This document shows, one piece after another, positions 11,201 through 21,200 of a stretch of 64,000 nucleotides of DNA. Both the position numbers and the translations under genes were made by a program. Below the pieces are notes generated by a model. That model saw only the letters and a list, made by a program, of their open reading frames with translations, ran no database searches and was not told the DNA's origin. The stretch's first letter is position 1; every line of letters begins with the position of its first letter. This DNA is from Mya arenaria (taxonomy: Eukaryota > Mollusca > Bivalvia > Myida > Myidae): contig NC_069125.1 in NCBI RefSeq assembly GCF_026914265.1, positions 2,107,556-2,171,555 of the forward strand, given 5' to 3'.

Positions 11201-12284
11201 GGCCATCCCATACATCAGATTCCTTGGATATGGAGCTCAGGTATAAATCAACAAAATAAGTTTATGCAATACAGAAATAAAAGTTGTAGATATTTGGCAA
11301 ATTTAAGATGATCCTTATTTATATAGACAGGTAGAAATATGTAACTGTAATGCATTTTTATGCCTTTGTGGATATGGGTTGTCATAATGATATTGTTTAT
11401 TTCATTGGTATACATATATCATTATTATAAGTCACGTGACCTGCCCATGTTAATTTCTCATATTCCCATCATGGGCAATTTCGTACTGTCACACACTGAC
11501 AGTATCGTTTTGACCGGTTGACATGATACTGTCACATAGCACGCACGTCTTAAAATAGGCATTTTTTGGTTTCCCAAGTCTGAGGTGGTAAGCGCTTATT
11601 AAAATGTATTGTGAATCTGGTTACAACCGGTGTTTGCCTTATTTCTAAACAACATTTGCAACAAAATGGCAGCTAAAGTAAACAAACAATAATTACAGAA
11701 TAAATTGATTAAACTTGAAAGTTGTGTTATTGTAAAAATCTTATATATCATGTATATAAATGTAACTGTGTTCGGTATAATAAAATAAATATTGCATGGC
11801 TTCCAGTGTGACAGTACATATTGTCAACATTCGGGTAAATACTGTTACCCTCGGCTTCTCCTCGGTAACAGTATTTCCCTCATGTTAACAATATGTACTG
11901 TCACACTGGAAGGCATGCAATATTTATATAATATTCACCAACTTTTTCAAAAACAGTATATGAGCAATATCATTATTTTTGTTTCTGTATCTCCGTTAAC
12001 AAGATAGTATATTGAAGATAGCAAAGATGAAGACTTAATATTCCAATGATTGAAAAGTTTGTTAAACCATGCATTCTGTTTTTATATACAATTAAGGAAT
12101 GTGCTGATGTGTTGGGTCGTGATGGACTTCATCTGAGTCGTGTTGGTGGTAGACATTGTAGTCAGGTGATTGAGGAGGATGTGTATTCCTGGAGTGAAAT
12201 AGCCTATCAGCAGGATGTACATTGGAATGAAGACATACGCCAACCACATTCAGCAGAGATTGATGCATCAAGCTTTGACCAGTG
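8256..12284 (+). CDS. SGNH-hydrolase-like domain (exons 1-4 of the polyprotein gene)
   Basis: The four exons show the SGNH/GDSL blocks in order: block I ALVAGDSN with Ser29, block III HLGSND with Gly82 and Asn84, and block V DGLHLS with Asp174 and His177. Between them lies the SILPR...VFNRWIQ stretch often seen in transposon-borne SGNH domains. All expected active-site residues are present, so an esterase or lipase-like activity is possible; the substrate is unknown. No signal peptide precedes the first strand, so it should act inside the cell. Intron 1 carries a family C MITE, SINE pieces and a second, shortened family C copy 50 bp before exon 2. Confidence 0.75.
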
Positions 12285-15200
12285 GTATTTGTTTCAAATA
12301 TATTACAATTCAGCTGAGTTAATTAGTTTTTTGCCTGTGTAAAATATCCGAATATTGTCATTACCTCAGTGTTGTTTAAGGGTATAAGATGAACATGTCG
12401 TGTTGATGAATTAACATGAAATATTTTACAATGATAAGAATTATATTAAATGTTGGCATTGTTCGATACTGTCTCACTTAATTGCTTGTTGTATGATGCA
12501 AGGTTAAGTATGACTCTTGTTCGGTTTGTAATATGTTAGTCAGTTAAAAGAAGGATGTCCATTTAATTATAGTTCATATGGTGTTCCTAACTCCCTACGT
12601 CTGAGATATTAAAAACAATATTTTCCTGGTGCCTTATTTTTAGCTCTGACTATTTTCAAAGCCTGGCAGCTGCTGTTGAACCAGTCAGTGACCAGAATGT
12701 CCAGGCCAGCAAGCAGCCTCTGTACTCGGAAATAGTCCGTTTGGTAAATACAACACTTGCTCTAAATGGATGTCATTTGCTAGATGAATAGTTATAATTT
12801 ATCAAAAGCATTGAATTCTCTGATAAGATGCTTGTGTTGGTTGGTAGATATAGGATGTTCATTCATAAGTTACCATTAACAGGTAATTCAAACAATTATG
12901 AACCTTTTCTAATTTGATATTCGTAACATTTGGTCAGTCATCAAGTTAGTCTTTCGGATGAACAAGCCCGAATTCATGTATAAATGCTTGGCATTTGATT
13001 TTTTTAACAAGCCCTGCAGTATAAAACCCAGAAATTGAGGAAGCCAAAACACATTTTACCAGTGCAGGGATGGGGCTTGTGCTAATATATATTTTATCTA
13101 TTTTGTGTCGAAAGTAAATTAACACTTATTTACTAAGGCAAAAGTGGTCAATGTCAAGTGTTTTAACCTTAGCATGGAAGAATCAAATATGTTGTGTGTT
13201 TTTTGCCTTAATTCCTATTTTGTACCACTGTTCTTTTTATTTCGAAAATGCCTCTATTCAGAGGAGATAACAAAGGTTATTCTTAATTATAGTGACTTCA
13301 TAAAACAGATGAACTGAACTTCATATTATGACCGCAAAAGAAACATTTGTTTTATTCTTACAGCCAGCAGCTGAAGTTCCAGATGTTACCTCAGTGCAGC
13401 ATAATGTGAAGTTACCAAGGCGCAATGTATTGAAGGTCTCTGTTATGTTTGTTTTGTACTTAAAATATATATTATAACATAATTATTTAATAAATATAGG
13501 TAATAGTGCAAAAAAAACTTATGTCAATCTGAGATTCCTGTGCTGGTGTTCTTTTTGAAAGCCTGTTAAGCTGTTTCAGATGGGCAATGCAACAATTTTA
13601 ATAAAATTTAATGAGCATTTACATAACTAAACTTAAATACATTCATTGATGAAAACATTTAAAGCATGTCTGTTTCTTGTCTACCTTTGGTAGGGACAAG
13701 GGTTAAACAACCTGAAACATTTCCATATTTTGCTATATTTTTATATATCCTGATTGACTTATACCCAGAAGGTAGCCAACGTTTTTTGTCATTAATATTT
13801 AGGTTGATGAATGTGCTAGATCAGCCAGACCATGTAACCACAGATCAAACAAACATCGAAGGGCAAGGCGAAGAAAATTTACGCAACACAGACAGCTGAA
13901 AGTTCAAAGGTAAATGAAATATATTTGCTGATGTTAAAGCTTCTGTTTAATTTACTTGTCAAATCAATTAATTGATGTTACAATTATATTTCCACATGTA
14001 TATTTGTAGATCTGAGCAGTATAAAGATCACGTTGAAATTCTGTTGACATCTGATGTAACGGTAAAGGTGAAGGCAGACAATGTACATAGCATCTGGATG
14101 GTAAGTTACAATATTCCTGTAGTGATGTAGTTTCTTCAAAGAAGATTAAAATCAACATAACTATCAAAGTTAATCCTAATCATTTTCTGAGCCATAACAA
14201 TGTCCTAGTGTTCTGATGTGTTCTTGAAATAGAGAGAAGAAACACTTTTGATGGTGGTTATGGATAATAAATGCTTTGATATCTTGCATATTTAGTGCCC
14301 GAAAGAAGACGCCATTACCACAAAGAAGCGCCTACCTGTCTGCTCTACAATGACTGGAGTTAAGAAGATAAACAAGGTAAGAACATGCTACATGAAATTG
14401 CAATTTGTAACAAATTGCAGCATCATTTAAATTAAATACAATTCAGTTTTCCAATAATTTAATAAAAAAAGGGTAGGCAAATGCAAAACCAATGCCTTTG
14501 TTAATCTATGAGGATTTCATTCCCAGCTTCATTTAGTAAAACCAGAGTTATAGCCCTTGAGTTTGCATTATTATTATTATCATATTTTTTTTTCTATTTA
14601 TTTCTAAGAATGTTTTGGTGTATTGCTTTGATGCTTTCTGTTGAAATGTTTTAACGTGCAATATTACGAAAAGTGTCGAAGTGAATTGTAAAAACCTCAT
14701 TTTATAACTTGAAGCAAGAAATATTGAATGCATTGTGTCCGTTAACTGTAGCAGACATGGTTTGACTGCCCCCTTTGCCCAGTGAAGTGTTCTAGAGAAG
14801 ATTTCCTACTGGACCATTTCTGTCGACGCCATGTACCTGGAGGGACCAAATACAAGAAGAACACTGACAATTCTTTCTGTCATCGGGTATGTTAGATATT
14901 TACTGAGTAGTACGGTAAACAAGTTTTTTTTATATCAGTGAATGAGTTTTACCTCTTAGTTTATAATTATACATTTTATAATAAATTTTTCATAGTCCTT
15001 GGCATCTTCATTTCTTACATGACTACTTTGTAAGTTTTAATAAGTCGGCTATGATTAAATTGGTATATTTTGATCCCCCACCCCCTTTTCGGAAATTTCC
15101 CCCTGGCCCCTTAAATTATTGACTGATATAAAAATGCTCAACACGGGTCTAACCGTCTTGCATATTTGTCAGGCATTGGAAACAGCTTAAATTGATACCA

Positions 15201-18200
15201 GCTGGTGTTGATGTAAACATTTACATGTAAAAAGGGAGGATTGTTACATTGTGTTATGCAATAAGACAGAGCATGAACACATATCCAAATGTGATACAGT
15301 CATTTATAAAAAACACACAACCCGAACCACTATTTAAAACAAGAATTTGATGAAAATGTGGCAATAAATTTATATTGGCGTAAGATACATTGGATTGTCT
15401 ACTTTCTCTATGTGACATTCCCCCCATCCCCAGTGAAAGATATGTTTATAATTGTATATATGCATTAGTTTTGTTTATTTACTGAATCTTAATGCTCATT
15501 AGATAATCAATGATTCTTGCTTGTCAATAATTGTCAATTCATTGTAATGTTAATCAAATTTAATTGAATTAATGCCAAAAATGACAGATTAATATGTAAT
15601 ATTCATTATGTGCTTTCTGTCTAATAAAAGAAATTTATCAGTAAAACAAAATGGTTATTTACACTGTTCTGAATTTTAGTCAGTTTTAATGTCAAAACCA
15701 TACTTTAGTGCAAACAGGGTCCAGGAACTCAAATTATAAATTTATGATATCCTTTCTGAAATGACATTTATCTTGCTCGTTCAGTGAAATAAATTACAAT
15801 ATTACATTGAAAAACAAAACAAGCATCATCTATATATAATGAACTTTCCATTAGGGTAATTTTAATGTTAAAATAATAAAAATGGATATTAATGTTTAAT
15901 GAAATTATTTTATTACAATTTACGAACAAGAAATCAACGAAGAGCAGCAGAAGTCAGCCAAACTCGAAGAGCACCATTTCAACATCCAGCCTGAACCCTG
16001 TAGAAAAAACTTCACCTCCCCATCAAGGTTTAATTTCTTTCTTGGGTACTAAATCAAACATTGTTTATATAATTTTTTCATGTTATTCATGCTTCTTTTT
16101 GTCAACACTTACTTATCAACTTAATATCTGTGTAAAAATAAAAGTTATTAAGGCTCAAGTGTACATGAATTCAGAAATTTGTGATTTTCTTACAGATGAA
16201 TTGGATATCGCAGATCACGCCGATTTCTCCAAATTAAAATTACTTTTATCAAATGATGTTGAGCAAAATCCTGGACCTGTGAGTTATAAAATATGTTAAC
16301 ATGAAAATAACGAAGAGATCAAAATTTATGAAATATAAAGTTACTATTATTAAGTTAAGTGCCAACCTTCATCTTCTGCATGTTATCCTAAAGTTTGTTT
16401 ATGACATTTAAAAAAATAAAACAGTTTAAACTGGTCTTGCTTTAATGACTAATATTAAGAAACATGCAATATAACAGATTTGTAATAAAAAATTTGCATT
16501 TTCTATGGTCTGAATGAAGGTAATAATTCAGAAAAATATTAAATGATTTATTTACCATATAAACAAATTTCTTCTGTTTTTGTCCCCAAGACCTATCACT
16601 GTGAATGGAATAATTGTGGATTCATCGGGCTAACAACAACCAGAATGGGACAACACCTGCGACAACATGGACGAGAAGAGGAATGCAAATGGGCGCAATG
16701 CAATGGATTTCAGCGAACGAGCTACGAAGACCTGGAGTTACACATTATACACGACCACTTCTTTGATGTATGGTGCAAAAAATTTTTTGTAATGTTTAAC
16801 TTTTTTGCATGTTTATAACACTAAATAGAAAATTAAAAATGTAATGACAGGGTTTATCAATAGCAATGATGATCTCCTTAACCTACTGAGCAATAAATAA
16901 TTAGCTGTTTCATTCCCTTGTGTTCATGTATGACACTGTTAGACATCTTTCTGTCAATTTTATTTCCCAAATGATTTTTTATTTAGGACAGAATCACCTT
17001 TCCTTCCCTAGATGATTGGCTGGAATATCTCCCAGAAAAAAGAATCGACCCAGAAACCACTGATTTACGCTTCTGTCCAAAACACCTGGTAAGACCTTTT
17101 CAATAGTTTCCATATTTGAACTCAATGTGGAAATAAAGGAGTCTTTTTCAGCAATATTTCACTCACAAATATGAGAAATATTCAATGTCTTTTACAGAGA
17201 AGCAAGCTGAAGTTGTTACTGTTTGATGAGGACTACCTGGACATGCCGACAAACAAATCATACACAATGAGCGACCACCTGTGTACACTGGATTTTGAAA
17301 GTAATCATTATACTAAAAATTTCTTAAATATTGAGAAAAAATTTATTGAAAAAAGACTTTTGTTAGGTGAAGACTGGTCAGATTATAATGGTAAATTTGA
17401 GGAAAATGACACTGATTCACTTTTAAGTCCAGATCCAAAAGTCCGCAAGCACAGGCAGTTCCATGGTGGAAAATATCAATTCCACTTTGTCCAAACTTCA
17501 CGTCCTGAATTAAGTTCAAATTCTCATTCTGGAACTAAGTTAAAGCCTGTAAAAAGAAAAGCTTCCTGTACATTTCCAAATGAATGGTCAAGTATCTTGC
17601 TGACAAATTTACGATTCTGTTCTCATGCCATAACTATGCAGAACTTATTTCTGAATTTGATTTTAGACGAAGGAATTGTTGATTGCAAAAAACTAAGTTT
17701 TCTTAAGTTAGAATATGACACTGCTCTATTAGCATCAGCCAAAACCTGCACCAAAGGTGTTTTTGTTTGTCATGTATTTAAAATCATTGTAGACAATGCT
17801 GAATATCTGTACATCCGCTATGTTGAGTCTGGAGTGTATGCTGGCCTAATGGAACAGAAATATTTGCAAGAAATCAAAGATACATTTCATTACACTGACA
17901 ATAATATGTTTTTGCATAATACATTAACAGTGGAAGATATACAGAACATGGAATCTGATCATATAAAAGATAAAAAGGAAAAGCCGAATACATATAAGCC
18001 CAGCAGCAGACTTAATGATTTCTTTAAGCAAAAATTCATTCCAGGTATTGCTGATACAAGACAAATGAAGGACACTGATAATATTAATTGTTTATCCTTT
18101 GCAGTATCAATTTTGCCCTTTTCTTCAACCTCAACTGCCAAGTTTATGGATGCTTGTACTGCAGGAAAGGAAGACCGTCTTCAAGCTTTGCTTTTAGATT

Positions 18201-21200
18201 TTAGGCACTCAAAATTGGAACAGGTTCCTCGAAACTCGAGGGAAATATTTCAGCAGCAATATGAAGGAGAAGAAACCCTTTTAAGTCAGTCAAAGGCATT
18301 AAATTGTTTACCAGGTGATGTCAAAAGAAAAACCGAACTATTCAAAGGTGATCCAAAATTTGCATCCAACTTCATAAACAAGAAAAAACCTCAACTCAGA
18401 ACATCACTTAGATATCTTACTTTCAGTCTCTTTCTGCAGAATGAAATTAATACAATTTTCACTAAGTATAGAACATATTACCCAGATTTAAATGCGGTTC
18501 AATGTGAGGTTTTAGAAATTCCTGCACTAGAGAGGCCATCTAAGAAGAGGAAAAGCACAGCCTCTGTGAAGGTGACAAAAGATGTGGAGCCATTGAGTGT
18601 TATGCAGGAATCAAAAAAATCTATGTATGAACAATTTTCTATTGATTTAATAGAGGATGGAAAGATATATATTCAGGTAGCTGAGGAAGACACCATGATA
18701 TGTTGTATGAATGATTATAATGATTCTGGTTCTTTAAGAAAAGAAGTGTATGTTTATACCACTTGGCTAAAGCAAGAATCTGGAGACTACTTCCATTGTA
18801 CCTGCAGTATATATAGAACTTTATTTGATATAGCTCATAGCCAAACTCTAAATTATTCAAACAGGAATAGCTGCATGCACTGTACATTCCTTAAGTGTAT
18901 TGTTCTTCCAAATCTACAGATAGATGAAAGGGCTACAGAAACCAAAACCCGTAAATTTGTTCAGGAGGGAAAGCAGTGTGCTGGCAAGGATTTGATTGAA
19001 TTAAGTGACTTTAATGGTACATGGAAATTTTCAGTTTTGGCAGAAGGAGAGACTAAACCTGTTTTTTTATCACTGAGTCACAACAAGGCCAAAGCAAATT
19101 ATACTGTGACCTGTCACAATGGCGAGTGTCAATCAAAGAAGGGACACAAACGATATTTAAATAACTTGAATTCTTCCAATCTTTGCAGACATTTATTTGT
19201 GCTGAAACATAATCCAGAATCCTGGATTGATTTGCATGAAAGAAATGCCACTAATGAAACTTTTTTAGATGACCAACTACTAGATGATGAAACAAATGAT
19301 GATGCTGGTGATGGTGATCCTGTTGATACTAATGACAATTTTGATCCTGAAACAGGTCTATGGAAGTATAAGTGTGAGAGCAGCCATCCAGCAGCAGCTA
19401 GAGAGAGTGATATGTTGAGGCGTAACATCATCAAACGTGACGGATGGAATGATTTGACCTTGAGTAGGCAGGCTGATGGTTCATTGAAGGGTCCCAATTT
19501 CTATCCAGATATGCCAGACAATACATGCTGCTGTGGATCTGGATGGTTGAAGCGAGATGATGATCCAGATTACTCTGAAAACGGGAAATTGATTCCTTTA
19601 GGTCGAGTTCTTACAGTTTACACACAGTTTGCGCCTGTGCAGTGTGATGTTTACAAAAGAGTCTGTTACAACCCGATAGACGACAGTCGCTGTGAACTTG
19701 CATGGAATGAAGGCCAGAGTGAATCAATTCATGTTTTTAGTAGTAAAACAGCTGCAGGTGACGAAATAGGATGGGAGTTTACATCATCAGTAATGAAAAC
19801 TGGTTGCACTTTTTCAGCATACTGTCAGATGAAGGATGAACTTTACAGAACTCGTGACCCAAAGGCCAAGTTTATGGATGCAACAGTTTTTTTAAAATGG
19901 TGGTTTAGTTGGGCAGCTAATATGAACATTGATTTCAGACAACCATGTGACATTTGTAGGTATGAGCCTAATAGACTGTGCTGTGATGGAACCAGAGTAG
20001 GCGTAGGTTTCCGTCATTCAAATTTCACAGAAATAAGTAAACCTGATAGTTCTTTACAGACACAGCAAACATTGCATCGACGGATGGACAGATGTTACCT
20101 GAAGAATAAGCCTGGAGTTGAAAAGAGACAGATGATCGCTTATCGTGAAGCATTGGATAATATAGCCCGAACTACAGTTGCAGAATTTGAACCGTTAGAT
20201 ATTCCAGAAAATAATGATAGAATTAATTTACTTATGCAGGCTCTACCTGAGGAGGCTCATCAATCATTCCAGCGATTTACTCGAGGGATGTCAGAATTTG
20301 AAAGAGTAGCTTATGCATCTGTCCTTAAGATGTTGGCTACAACAGCATCTGTGACAAGCATTTTGTCACCAGAATATGCACTTTTCTTGCAGGAATTTCT
20401 AACTAATGAAAATCTTTCAGATTTTGAGTTTAACAGACAGATGTATGAGATGAGATCATTTGCTCCAGAAATACGGGACTTGATTGCAGAATCGATGTTG
20501 AACAATAACAACATTCTACCTGATGACATTAAACTTTTTCTAGTTCATCTTACTAATGAGTCTCTAAACTTACCAGTTTATGCCCCAGAGGATGCTACTT
20601 TTCAATTCGGAACATACAACCCTGAGAAGCTGGGCCGGGCTTATTACTTCAATGAACATGGTGTTAAACTGAGGAATGTACGCAAATTTCAGATAGATGA
20701 GGACCGAGCAGGCAGAAACAATGACCATGATGATGAAGCTATGGACTTTGAGCGATGCAGAAAGATTTACTCAAAAATACAACAATCAGCACCCGGCACA
20801 TCTAACTTGTTTCTTTGGTTTTGTCCAGATCACGGTCATTGCTATGGATTCCACATGACAGTGGCTGAAGGCAGAAAAGATCCATCAGCTTCATTATACT
20901 CTCATCTAGCCAAACCTCCACAAGCAGTGTTTTATGACTTTGCCTGTAACTTACAGGAATATTGCCTCAACAGAGAGAGTGGGTACTACAAGAATGTTAG
21001 ATTTTTTCACGATATTTTTCATGGTTATTCACACAAATGCTCTACTTCTTTTAGAAGCTCTCGACTTCAAGGATTTGAAAGTGTGAACTCAGAAATCTGC
21101 GAACAGTTCAACAGCTTCATCCAGATTCTGAAGAAATCAGCAAGACAAATGACACAATCTCATTTCTGTTTCTATCTTCAGTTCTTTATTCATGAGTGGA

